16,277 bases of DNA from an uncultured Bacteroidales bacterium (GCA_900322025.1 ONYJ01000223.1:1-16277), one strand, 5' to 3'; positions 8,128 through 15,066 are shown, numbered from the stretch's first letter. Program-made: numbers and translations. The notes: generated by a model from the letters alone, not told the origin.

Positions 8128-8202
8128 ATCAAAAATATTATAATCAGGCTTTGCCAAGAAGTGCACGCTGAGATGGGTGATGAACAATAACAGGAAAAAT
8201 AG

Positions 8203-8210
8203 TAACTTTG
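8203..8210 (+). promoter_or_regulatory. -7 box of the C11 peptidase gene (leaderless)
   Basis: TAACTTTG is a perfect TAnnTTTG and ends 4 bases before the ATG at 8215. The -33 element is weak (GATG at 20 bases). A leaderless mRNA is predicted. Confidence 0.5.
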
Positions 8211-8214
8211 CACT

Positions 8215-9483
8215 ATGAGAAACTTTTACAAAGCAATTAAAACAGCCACAGTTGGTGTTTTGGGATTGATGCAGCTATTTCTTTTGTCTTGTTCAAAGGT
8301 GGAGCCTAAGGAGGTGGTGTTTGAAGAGAAAGACAAAACGATATTGTTGTATTTTGCCTCCAACAATAATCTTTCTATCGATGCCGCCCACAACATAGAA
8401 AAGATTGTTAATGGGTATTTGCCTGAAAATACAAATATTGTGTTGTATTGCAATAACTTCGATCTTTCTACCAAGGATATGAAAGATACTCTTACCGTGC
8501 TCGTGAATATGTACAAGGATAAGCACGGCAACAGAAGATTGGATACTCTGTATAAGTTTGCGTATATGAATTCATGTACTAAGGCTGCCATGACATCCGT
8601 AATCAAGATAACTCATACCATGTGTCCGGCAAAGAGTTATGGTCTTGTACTATGGTCGCACGGAACAGGATGGTTGCCCGCAGGATATTACACATTAGAC
8701 CCTTCTACATCTTCGGCCGAAAAGTATGGTACAGGAAATTCCATTACTCAGCAGAGCCTGTCTGTCTTTCCAGGGCCTCCGGATGGAATAGACCCCTATG
8801 CCCATATGGTTAAATCATTTGGGTATGAGAAAGGTGTTGAAATGTCTATATTTGATGTGCAGGAATCTTTAGATAATATTCATTTTGACTTTATTGCAAT
8901 AGATGCTTGCCTGATGGGAGGTATAGAAATAGCTTACCAACTTAAAGATAACTGTAACTACTTTATTTCTACTCCGGCAGAGATTCTTACAGATAGTTTC
9001 CCTTACGATAGGGTGATAGAGAGAATGGTAGAAGAAGATTACAACGGTGTGGCTAAAGATGTCTATGATTATTATAATGCTCTTTCCGGAGACTATCATT
9101 CAGTTACTATAGCTACGATTAAATGCTCAGAGTTAGAAAACGTTGCGCAAGAGGCTGCTCAGCTTTTTGCAACCTACAGAGATAATATACCTGCTCTTGA
9201 CATAACAAAAGTGCAGCGTTACTTTAGGTATAACGACCACTGGTTCTACGATTTGAATGATTATCTCGATAATCTTTGCGGAAAGAGCGAAACTGTAGCC
9301 TTTAGGGCGGCACTTGAGAAAGCGGTTACAGCCAAATATACTACGGGAAGGATGATTAATTTAGTGATAGATCCTGCCAAGTTTTCGGGTCTGAGTAGCT
9401 ATATAAACAAACCGGTTGAAAGCGAGCTTACCTCTTACTACAAACGATATAATTGGAATGAGGTTGTAAAGATGATACCTTAG
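8215..9483 (+). CDS. C11 (clostripain) family cysteine peptidase, predicted lipoprotein
   Basis: Caspase-fold (clan CD) cysteine peptidase of 422 residues. The lipoprotein signal ends LFLLSC with the Cys at 26. The core starts with KTILLYFASNNNLS (41-54); the catalytic His is in LVLWSHGTGW (His149) and the catalytic Cys in IAIDACLMGG (Cys232). Characterised relatives, such as Parabacteroides merdae PmC11 and fragipain of Bacteroides fragilis, cleave after Arg or Lys and are self-activated. The stretch between His and Cys is long (83 residues), with a Ser/Thr- and Pro-rich insert at about 157-205 that may hold a processing loop. It is a single-gene unit, divergent from the holin-like gene and closed by a strong terminator. 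Substrate unknown. Confidence 0.9.
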   Translation: MRNFYKAIKTATVGVLGLMQLFLLSCSKVEPKEVVFEEKDKTILLYFASNNNLSIDAAHNIEKIVNGYLPENTNIVLYCNNFDLSTKDMKDTLTVLVNMYKDKHGNRRLDTLYKFAYMNSCTKAAMTSVIKITHTMCPAKSYGLVLWSHGTGWLPAGYYTLDPSTSSAEKYGTGNSITQQSLSVFPGPPDGIDPYAHMVKSFGYEKGVEMSIFDVQESLDNIHFDFIAIDACLMGGIEIAYQLKDNCNYFISTPAEILTDSFPYDRVIERMVEEDYNGVAKDVYDYYNALSGDYHSVTIATIKCSELENVAQEAAQLFATYRDNIPALDITKVQRYFRYNDHWFYDLNDYLDNLCGKSETVAFRAALEKAVTAKYTTGRMINLVIDPAKFSGLSSYINKPVESELTSYYKRYNWNEVVKMIP

Positions 9484-9508
9484 TAGCATGTACTTTTGGC
9501 TTTAGCAT

Positions 9509-9547
9509 AAAAAAATAGCAGACCAAAATCCGGTCTGCTATTTTTTT
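9509..9547. terminator. Bidirectional Rho-independent terminator between convergent genes
   Basis: AAAAAAATAGCAGACC (9509-9524) pairs with GGTCTGCTATTTTTTT (9532-9547) around a 7-base loop. The A-run on one side and the T-run on the other make it work in both directions, for the C11 peptidase (plus) and rubrerythrin (minus). Confidence 0.9.
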
Positions 9548-9560
9548 ATAGGCAATAGCT

Positions 9561-10115
9561 TTACTTTTTGAAGAAGCGGCCGTACAAGCCCTCAAAGCCT
9601 TGTCCGTGACGAGCCTCATCTTTGCACATTTCGTGAACGGTATCGTGAATGGCATCGTAGTTGAGCTGCTTTGCCTTGGTTGCAATGTCTTTCTTGCCGG
9701 CGCAGGCCCCTCTTTCTGCTTCTATTCTCTTTTCCAAGTTGGTTTTGGTGTCCCATACCATTTCGCCCATGAGTTCACAGAATTTTGCTGCATGTTCAGC
9801 CTCTTCCCACGCATATCTCTTAAAGGCTTCTGCTATTTCAGGATAACCCTCTCTATCTGCCTGACGACTCATGGCAAGATACATTCCAACTTCAGTGCAT
9901 TCGCCAACAAAGTTTGCTTTTAATCCTTCCCATATTTCAGGATCGCAGCCTTTAGCTACCCCAATGACATGTTCATCGGCCCAACCCTTTCCGGCTTCAT
10001 TTTCTACAACTTCTACGAATTTCTCTCTTGGAGCTTTGCATTGAGGGCACCTTTCCGGCGCTTCTGAACCTTCGTGGATATATCCACATACAGTACATCT
10101 GAATTTCTTGTTCAT
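9561..10115 (-). CDS. Reverse rubrerythrin (N-terminal rubredoxin domain, C-terminal ferritin-like di-iron domain)
   Basis: Cytoplasmic peroxide-reducing protein of 184 residues that protects anaerobes from hydrogen peroxide. The rubredoxin-like iron site comes first: Cys7-x2-Cys10 and Cys23-x2-Cys26. The four-helix ferritin-like part follows, with carboxylate and His ligand motifs GECTE (71-75), EEAEH (104-108), EAER (132-135) and DEARH (166-170). In classical rubrerythrin the rubredoxin domain is at the C-terminus, so this is the reversed layout known from clostridial revRbr. It is a single gene with the best-matching minus-strand promoter in the window and a bidirectional terminator. Electrons probably come from an NAD(P)H:rubredoxin reductase encoded elsewhere. 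Confidence 0.93.
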   Translation of the reverse strand: MNKKFRCTVCGYIHEGSEAPERCPQCKAPREKFVEVVENEAGKGWADEHVIGVAKGCDPEIWEGLKANFVGECTEVGMYLAMSRQADREGYPEIAEAFKRYAWEEAEHAAKFCELMGEMVWDTKTNLEKRIEAERGACAGKKDIATKAKQLNYDAIHDTVHEMCKDEARHGQGFEGLYGRFFKK

Positions 10116-10167
10116 AATTAAATGTGTTAGTTATATTAATACTATACGTTAGTTCTAACTTGATAAT

Positions 10168-10199
10168 CAAAGTTAGTAAAGTTCCAAATAACCTGCAAA
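10168..10199 (-). promoter_or_regulatory. Promoter of the rubrerythrin gene
   Basis: Minus-strand TTTG (10196-10199), 20 bases, TAACTTTG (10168-10175): full match to the Bacteroidetes consensus at both elements. Expected start near 10161, leader about 45 bases. Confidence 0.8.
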
Positions 10200-10405
10200 G
10201 TTTATGCCACTGCAAAAATGTAAAGTCAAAATCAGTTTAGAGCATATGATATTTGCCTCAAATATGAAGTTACGCAATTAAAAACACCTACGCGAAAATT
10301 CTTTATAGTCTCTTTTTATGGCCTTTTTTTGCGTCTGCTTAACTGCAAATTCATGCCAATTTGTCAATCTGCCATTCGCAAATTCAACATAGAAGTGCAA
10401 CGTTT

Positions 10406-10436
10406 TTTGCAGCGCAAAACTTTTTACCTATATTTG
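10406..10436 (+). promoter_or_regulatory. Promoter of rplY-pth
   Basis: TTTG at 10406-10409, 19 bases, TATATTTG at 10429-10436: perfect consensus at both elements. Transcription should start near 10443. Confidence 0.8.
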
Positions 10437-10442
10437 CCCCGC

Positions 10443-10521
10443 ATTTTTGCCCGGCCTTGCCGAGCTCGGTGCAATGGGGTCTGGATATGCCAGACTGAGT
10501 AACACTTAAATTTTAATAATT
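10443..10521 (+). promoter_or_regulatory. Structured 5' leader of rplY/ctc
   Basis: About 78 bases between the predicted start and the ATG, distinctly more GC-rich than its surroundings. It holds the palindrome CCGAGCTCGG (about 10459-10470) and a hairpin GTCTGG-ATATG-CCAGAC at 10479-10495, 26 bases before the ATG. Ribosomal protein mRNAs often carry autoregulatory leaders, so feedback control is plausible; I do not recognise a named family. Confidence 0.4.
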
Positions 10522-11118
10522 ATGCAAACAATTACTTTAAACGCTTCCGAGAGAAAGATCGGAACAAAGCAGGATCTTAAAAAAATCCGCAGAGCAGGCA
10601 ATGTTCCTTGCATTATTTATGGTAACGGCACTCAGCATCTTGATATTGCAATTGCCCTATCAGACATTAAAAAGATAACAGACACTCCAAAGTCTTATAT
10701 AGTTCACATCAACTTGAATGGAGCTGTGCATCCTTGTATTCTTCACGATGCTCAGTATGACCCTATTACAGACGATGCTATACATGTAGATTTTTTAGCG
10801 ATTTCTGAAAACAAACCAGTGGATATAGCTATTCCTGTAAATATCTTCGGTAATGCAGAAGGTGTAAAACAGGGTGGTCGTCTTAGAGTTGGTGTAAGAA
10901 AGGTTAAGGTGTGTGGTCCGCTGGATAAACTGCCTGATCAGATAGATATAGATATTACTTCTTTAGGCGTAGGTAAGGCAATATATGCCGGTGAACTCTC
11001 GGTAGAACACTGCAAGGTAACTTCTCCAAAGAAGCTGATGGTATGCGAAATTAAGCGTACTCGTGCTGCAGTAGCTGCCGCTGCTGCTGAAGCAGAAAAT
11101 GCTGAGGCCGCCAAGTAA
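10522..11118 (+). CDS. rplY: 50S ribosomal protein L25/general stress protein Ctc
   Basis: Two-domain L25/Ctc protein of 198 residues that binds 5S rRNA in the large ribosomal subunit. The N-terminal L25 domain (about 1-93) shows the family pattern LKKIRRAGNVPCIIYG (19-34) and the segment DPITDDAIHVDFL. The C-terminal TL5/Ctc beta domain (about 98-180) contains the IPVNIFGNAEGVKQGG stretch. The end is an Ala/Glu-rich tail (about 181-198), common in Bacteroidetes versions. It has a clear promoter and a structured leader, and is followed 50 bases later by pth, a pairing seen in many bacteria. Length is normal. Confidence 0.95.
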   Translation: MQTITLNASERKIGTKQDLKKIRRAGNVPCIIYGNGTQHLDIAIALSDIKKITDTPKSYIVHINLNGAVHPCILHDAQYDPITDDAIHVDFLAISENKPVDIAIPVNIFGNAEGVKQGGRLRVGVRKVKVCGPLDKLPDQIDIDITSLGVGKAIYAGELSVEHCKVTSPKKLMVCEIKRTRAAVAAAAAEAENAEAAK

Positions 11119-11168
11119 TAGCAGATAAGAGCGTGTGCTTTGCCTAATTTTACCGGAAGCAAAATACT

Positions 11169-11783
11169 ATGGCAGGAAAGTATCTCATAGCAGGCTTGGG
11201 GAATATTGGTGCAGAGTATGTAGAAACACGTCATAATGTAGGTTTTATGGTGCTGGATTTTCTCGCAGAGGAGTCCGGCACCGTTTTTAATATAGACCGC
11301 TTGGGCTATATAGCGGAACTCTCGTACCGAGGCAGCAAACTTCTTTTACTAAAGCCATCTACTTACATGAATCTTAGCGGAAAAGCTGTAGATTACTGGG
11401 TTAAAAAAGAAAATATACCAATTGAGAATTTGTTAGTAATATGCGACGATTTGGCCATACCTTTTGGTAGTGTAAGAATGCGTCGTAAGGGGAGTAGTGG
11501 CGGACATAATGGTCTTGAAAATATAAATCAAATTTTAGGTACATCTGATTACAGCCGAATTAGAGTAGGTATAGGTAATGATTTCCAGCGCGGAGGTCAG
11601 ATAGATTATGTGCTCGGGAAAATTGTTGGAGAGGAAAAAGAAAAACTGCCGGCTGTATTAAAGAGAGCCGCACAAGGGGTAAAAGATTTTACTTTTATGG
11701 GTGCCGACAGGGCAATGAATATTTGCAATACGGAGCCTAAACCTCCTAAGAATAACGCCTTGAGTGATAATACTTTGGAGTAA
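11169..11783 (+). CDS. pth: Peptidyl-tRNA hydrolase
   Basis: Cytosolic enzyme of 204 residues that frees tRNA from prematurely released peptidyl-tRNA. Family residues are all present: Asn12 in GLGN, catalytic His22 in TRHNVGF, Asn68 in STYMNLSG, Asp94 in ICDDLAIP and Asn114 in GGHNGL. The fold ends by about residue 188 and a short polar tail follows. It is probably cotranscribed with rplY. No separate promoter is seen in the 50-base gap. Only four bases separate its stop from the stop of the convergent division gene, and no terminator hairpin is visible there. Confidence 0.96.
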   Translation: MAGKYLIAGLGNIGAEYVETRHNVGFMVLDFLAEESGTVFNIDRLGYIAELSYRGSKLLLLKPSTYMNLSGKAVDYWVKKENIPIENLLVICDDLAIPFGSVRMRRKGSSGGHNGLENINQILGTSDYSRIRVGIGNDFQRGGQIDYVLGKIVGEEKEKLPAVLKRAAQGVKDFTFMGADRAMNICNTEPKPPKNNALSDNTLE

Positions 11784-11787
11784 AGCC

Positions 11788-12114
11788 TTATTCCGTATCT
11801 TCTACTACATACACATCCTCGTCTTGTTGGTGAAAGAAATACTGTTCGCGAGCAAACTTTTCTAAGGAATCTTTGTTGGAGGCGAGTTCTTTTAGTTTTT
11901 CTTCTGCTTGCTGTATAGCGTTTTTGTAGTATGCTTTTTCTCTGTTTTGGGTAGCGAGTTGTTTGAGGTCTTTATACCATACAATCAGATTGTTGGTGTC
12001 CAGAAAAAAAATCCATATCAGAAACAATGCGGTGGTAAGGATATACTTGTTCTTTACCACTTTTAATACCTGTTTTATTACAGGCGTTTCTTGCAGATTC
12101 TTTAAAAGACCCAT
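11788..12114 (-). CDS. Septum formation initiator protein (FtsB/DivIC family)
   Basis: Small bitopic inner-membrane protein of 108 residues. A cytoplasmic N-terminus (1-23) is followed by one membrane segment (about 24-40, ending FFLDTNN), a coiled coil (about 47-80) and the conserved LEKFAREQYFFHQQDEDVY stretch (84-102), which matches the FtsB/DivIC family (PF04977). These proteins form a periplasmic complex with FtsL and FtsQ/DivIB in the divisome. The ATG at 12114 is preceded by a face-to-face promoter arrangement described separately. Assignment to FtsB rather than DivIC is a naming matter in Bacteroidetes, so no symbol is given. Confidence 0.87.
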   Translation of the reverse strand: MGLLKNLQETPVIKQVLKVVKNKYILTTALFLIWIFFLDTNNLIVWYKDLKQLATQNREKAYYKNAIQQAEEKLKELASNKDSLEKFAREQYFFHQQDEDVYVVEDTE

Positions 12115-12127
12115 TGTTTTTTTTTAT

Positions 12128-12135
12128 TAAATTTG
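12128..12135 (+). promoter_or_regulatory. -7 box for the nucleotidyltransferase gene
   Basis: TAAATTTG, a perfect match, with an expected start near 12142 and a leader of about 27 bases. The -33 position is poor. It lies in the same 15-base string, TTTTTATTAAATTTG, as the symporter promoter. Confidence 0.5.
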
Positions 12136-12151
12136 TCTCAAATAAACAATA

Positions 12152-12159
12152 CAAATTTA
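12152..12159 (-). promoter_or_regulatory. -7 box for the FtsB/DivIC gene
   Basis: Minus-strand TAAATTTG, a perfect match, about 37 bases before the ATG at 12114. Expected start near 12145. No good -33 element is seen. Confidence 0.5.
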
Positions 12160-12168
12160 AGAAATATA

Positions 12169-13071
12169 ATGAAACCTGTACTTTTGATTATGGCTGCCGG
12201 CATGGGTAGCAGATATGGAGGCCTTAAACAGTTAGACGGGGTAGGCCCAAGTGGCGAAACTATCATGGACTTTTCTGTCTATGATGCAATTGAGAGCGGT
12301 TTTGGGGAAGTTGTGTTTGTTGTTAGGAAAAAATTCCAAGCTGAGTTTGAAGATAAAGTTGCCTCAAAGTATAAAAACAGAGTAAAATATACTATAGTTA
12401 CTCAGGAACCGGATAATCTGCCTTCCGGCTTTTCTCCAGAAGTTCCGAGAGAGAAGCCTTGGGGTACAGGGCAGGCCGTCTTGGCTGCAAAAGATGTTAT
12501 ATCAAAGCCTTTTGCCGTAATAAATTCAGACGATTTCTATGGCAGAGAATCTTTCCGTACCATAGGTGCTTACCTTTCCAATCCAGATTTGAAGCAAGGG
12601 GAGTTTTGTATGGTGGGCTTTTATCTGAATAATACTTTGAGCGAGTCTGGCAGTGTTTCCAGAGGTATTTGTACAACAGACCAAAGCGGCTATTTATTGA
12701 AAGTAGAGGAACATACAAATATCCGTAAAGAAGTCTCCGGTATTCTGGGTGTGGGAATGGATGGTGTTGAGCATATCTTGCAGCCGGAAACCTATACCTC
12801 CATGAATATGTGGGGTTTTACGCTTAACTATATGATAGAAACAGAAAAACAGTTTGTGGAATTTCTGACACAGAATCTAAACGATCCAAAAAAGGAGTTC
12901 TATGTACCTTCTGCTGTCAGCAGAATGATAGCAGACAATACTGCTTCTGTTAAGGTGCTATCTACTCCATCTTCTTGGTTTGGGGTAACATATAAAGAAG
13001 ACAGAGAAAAAGTTGTAGCCAAGCTTAGGCAGATGGCCTCAGAGGGTGTTTATCCTTCTCCTTTATTTTGA
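12169..13071 (+). CDS. Sugar-phosphate nucleotidyltransferase (NTP_transferase family)
   Basis: A 300-residue GT-A-like nucleotidyltransferase, probably making an NDP-sugar from a sugar 1-phosphate and an NTP in the cytoplasm. The N-terminal nucleotide-binding loop is MAAGMGSRYGGLKQL (8-22), followed by GTGQAV (99-104) and the metal-binding segment INSDDFYG (118-125). The C-terminal half is not a left-handed helix domain, as judged by the absence of hexapeptide repeats. An in-frame TTG upstream (12133) lies in the promoter box, so I choose the ATG at 12169. The gene is followed after 42 bases by the CPBP protease and then by a phosphomannose-isomerase-like protein, which hints at mannose- or glucose-type sugar metabolism; the actual sugar is unknown. 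Confidence 0.85.
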   Translation: MKPVLLIMAAGMGSRYGGLKQLDGVGPSGETIMDFSVYDAIESGFGEVVFVVRKKFQAEFEDKVASKYKNRVKYTIVTQEPDNLPSGFSPEVPREKPWGTGQAVLAAKDVISKPFAVINSDDFYGRESFRTIGAYLSNPDLKQGEFCMVGFYLNNTLSESGSVSRGICTTDQSGYLLKVEEHTNIRKEVSGILGVGMDGVEHILQPETYTSMNMWGFTLNYMIETEKQFVEFLTQNLNDPKKEFYVPSAVSRMIADNTASVKVLSTPSSWFGVTYKEDREKVVAKLRQMASEGVYPSPLF

Positions 13072-13113
13072 TATTTAACCAGTTCTAATATTTTGCCAAT
13101 AGAGTTTTGAATT

Positions 13114-14037
13114 ATGAAGTCTATAACAGGAATTCCTAAATATTTTCTTCCAAATCTTGGAATGGGATGGCTTACCGTACTTATGATGTTGCCCAGCTCC
13201 ATTTTTGCTGTTTTGGTAGTAGTTTTGCTAAATGTAGCATTGTATGGAAAGGTTTCTGAAAGCTTGTTCGATTCCGGTGGAGGCCCTCTCCTCTATGCTT
13301 TGTGCATGTTTTTTCCTATACTGTTTGTATTTATCATGGGTATTGTCAGGCGGCGAAATCCGCTGGTTGCTCCGGTAAAGATAAATCAGCCTCATTTTGG
13401 GAAAGTAAATCCCTTGATTTTAGGTGTAATACTTATAGTGCTTCTGACTGCTGTAGGTTGGATGATAGCTCCTGTGTCAGACCTTATAGAAATTCCGGAT
13501 GTTTTTAAAAAAATGTTTGAGAATATTAGAACTGATACGTTTAGTATTTTTCTGACTACGGCATTCATGGCACCTATTATAGAAGAGTTCTTATGTAGAG
13601 GGGTGTTGGCTCGCGGCCTATATGCAACATCCTCGCCAACGAGTGGAATCGTGTGGTCTGCCATAATGTTTTCTGTAATGCATTTGAATTTATACCAAAT
13701 GCTGTCGGCCTTTGTGGCAGGTTTACTTTTTGCGTGGATTTACTATAGAACGCATAGTATTTGGATAGTTATTTTTGGACATTTTATGGTTAACGCCTCC
13801 AGCCTTACTATGGCCTATATATATCCCGAATATAGCTTAATGTCTTCCAAGGAATATATAATTCACGAAACCGGCAATGTGGTTTGGTATTGGATTCTTT
13901 TTGCAGGTGGAACCATTATTACCGTAGCCCTTATAGCACTACTCAATAAGCTGTTACCTAAGAATATAACAAGCTTTACCCCACAGCCGGTAATTATAGC
14001 CTCAAAAGAAGATAACGCAAATCTTACGAGTGTATAG
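13114..14037 (+). CDS. CPBP (CAAX-like) family intramembrane metalloprotease
   Basis: Polytopic inner-membrane protein of 307 residues with roughly seven or eight hydrophobic segments. All three signature motifs of the CPBP/Abi family (PF02517) are there: EEFLCR (Glu157-Glu158...Arg162) in APIIEEFLCRG, then FSVMH (Phe186...His190), and GHFMVN (His223...Asn227). The catalytic Glu and His residues are therefore intact. In bacteria such proteins process or protect against peptides, including bacteriocins, but most have no known substrate. It lies 42 bases after the nucleotidyltransferase and 38 before the isomerase-like gene, so the three probably share an mRNA. A weak -7-like GAGTTTTG lies 4 bases before its ATG. 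Confidence 0.92.
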   Translation: MKSITGIPKYFLPNLGMGWLTVLMMLPSSIFAVLVVVLLNVALYGKVSESLFDSGGGPLLYALCMFFPILFVFIMGIVRRRNPLVAPVKINQPHFGKVNPLILGVILIVLLTAVGWMIAPVSDLIEIPDVFKKMFENIRTDTFSIFLTTAFMAPIIEEFLCRGVLARGLYATSSPTSGIVWSAIMFSVMHLNLYQMLSAFVAGLLFAWIYYRTHSIWIVIFGHFMVNASSLTMAYIYPEYSLMSSKEYIIHETGNVVWYWILFAGGTIITVALIALLNKLLPKNITSFTPQPVIIASKEDNANLTSV

Positions 14038-14075
14038 TATTAGAAGCTTCAAAATAGATTATAACTTAGGTTTCC

Positions 14076-15032
14076 ATGAAGAAAATATATCCACTTCTAT
14101 TTAGTGCGGAATGTGCACCGGACAGCAAAGTAGAAAACGGTTTTCTCAAAGACAATACCTTGGATGAGGTAATCGAAACATATATGGGTAATTTGTTAGG
14201 CGATTCTGTATTCCGATATTTCCGAGGGAATTTACCGGTTTGTGCACGAATTGTCTTACAGCACAAAAGGGGGCCTATAGTGGTATCGCCGGATAATCAG
14301 GTGGCAATGAGCAGATACGGGTGTTGGGGCAAGGAACGAGTTATCTATATCTTGGGAGCCAAGAAAGAAGCTTCTATATATATAGGTTTTCAGAAAAATA
14401 TATCAGCTTCAGACATTTACGAGCGTTGTATAACCGGAAATATACTCGAAGCCATGAACGAGATAGAGCCGGATGAGGGAGAAACCTTCTACATAGCAGC
14501 CGGAGTACCTTTTTGTATAGGAGCAGGCGTGGAGTATGCAGAAATATCGCAGAACTCACCGGCAGACTTTGATATTCAGAAGATGGAAGACTTGGTAGAA
14601 GTTTTAGACTATATAAATATAGGCGCATATTTGCCGCAATATGTAGCTCCGGAAGAAACAATGTTCAGGGTGGAGCGAGTAGCCATAACCAAGCCGCAGA
14701 ACATAGCCCCTGATGAGGCCGAAAGTTTTATGCTGTTTATAAATCTTGATTCTCCTTTGTGTGTGCAAGCCAAAGATATAAGACATTCTGCAGCAGATTC
14801 TGAGAATAGCGTGATAATGAAAAAAAATGAGTTGTTGCTTGTACCTCACGACATTTCCTCTCTTACCATATCTCCTGAACAGGGTAGCGAAGGTGTGGCT
14901 TTTCTACGAGTTTATTTACAAGATATTCCACAGTTAGATACCTCAACGCTCAAAGAAGAAGATGATCAGTCTGCTGAACATCATCACAAAGGAGGATGTG
15001 ATTGCGGGCATGAACACACTCATTTTAACTGA
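14076..15032 (+). CDS. Degenerate class I mannose-6-phosphate isomerase-like protein with His/Cys-rich tail (probable pseudo-enzyme)
   Basis: A 318-residue cytoplasmic protein recognisable as a ManA-type cupin, although shortened: the WGG and GETWEIS regions of true isomerases are missing at the N-terminus. Residues 53-74 align without gaps to the family segment that ends SVQVHPDD, but here it reads IVVSPDN, so metal ligands Gln and His are Val69 and Ser71. The ECWYIL-type ligand region is GKERVIYIL (85-93). The PAGTVHAIGAG loop is AAGVPFCIGAG (141-151), with the ligand His replaced by Phe146. The YIGF, IGAGVEYAEISQNS and C-terminal cupin parts (about 213-285) are kept. The tail (302-318) holds EHHH, CDC and GHEHTH, a metal-binding pattern. 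I infer no isomerase activity and a possible sensing or metal-handling role. There are no frameshifts, so it is not a decaying gene. Confidence 0.75.
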   Translation: MKKIYPLLFSAECAPDSKVENGFLKDNTLDEVIETYMGNLLGDSVFRYFRGNLPVCARIVLQHKRGPIVVSPDNQVAMSRYGCWGKERVIYILGAKKEASIYIGFQKNISASDIYERCITGNILEAMNEIEPDEGETFYIAAGVPFCIGAGVEYAEISQNSPADFDIQKMEDLVEVLDYINIGAYLPQYVAPEETMFRVERVAITKPQNIAPDEAESFMLFINLDSPLCVQAKDIRHSAADSENSVIMKKNELLLVPHDISSLTISPEQGSEGVAFLRVYLQDIPQLDTSTLKEEDDQSAEHHHKGGCDCGHEHTHFN

Positions 15033-15066
15033 TATTCAGTGTGGTTAGTCCTTTTAGATACGGTTT

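Larger units (their letters stand above)
10116..10521. other. 406-base intergenic region between rubrerythrin and rplY
   Basis: No credible coding sequence. The right and left ends carry the two divergent promoters annotated separately, and the rplY leader occupies about 10443-10521. The AT-rich middle (10200-10400) has no tRNA or clear small RNA. It holds a 9-base direct repeat GCAAATTCA at 10345-10353 and 10378-10386, and a TTTTGC-AGC-GCAAAA inverted repeat at 10405-10419 overlapping the -33 element of rplY; either could be an operator, but this is only a suggestion. Confidence 0.5.
12127..12160. repeat. Inverted repeat with a -7 box in each arm (face-to-face promoters)
   Basis: TTAAATTTGT at 12127-12136 and ACAAATTTAA at 12151-12160 are exact reverse complements separated by 14 bases. 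Each arm contains a perfect TAAATTTG, one per strand, pointing towards each other, so the two transcripts would begin within a few bases and overlap at their 5' ends. Confidence 0.6.

Noticed and set aside
8226..8606. 126-residue reading frame opposite the C11 peptidase gene
   Set aside because: It lies inside a clear coding sequence on the other strand, with no recognisable domain.
10200..10400. Possible small RNA or hidden gene in the middle of the 406-base gap
   Set aside because: Only an AT-rich direct repeat is seen; no promoter, conserved hairpin with T-tract, or coding frame is present within it.
12133..12168. TTG start for the nucleotidyltransferase, 12 codons upstream
   Set aside because: It lies in the -7 box, and the family start pattern MKPVLLIMAAGMG begins at 12169.
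14066..14266. Minus-strand reading frame at the start of the isomerase-like gene
   Set aside because: It is antisense to a gene supported by clear protein similarity, and has no family signature.
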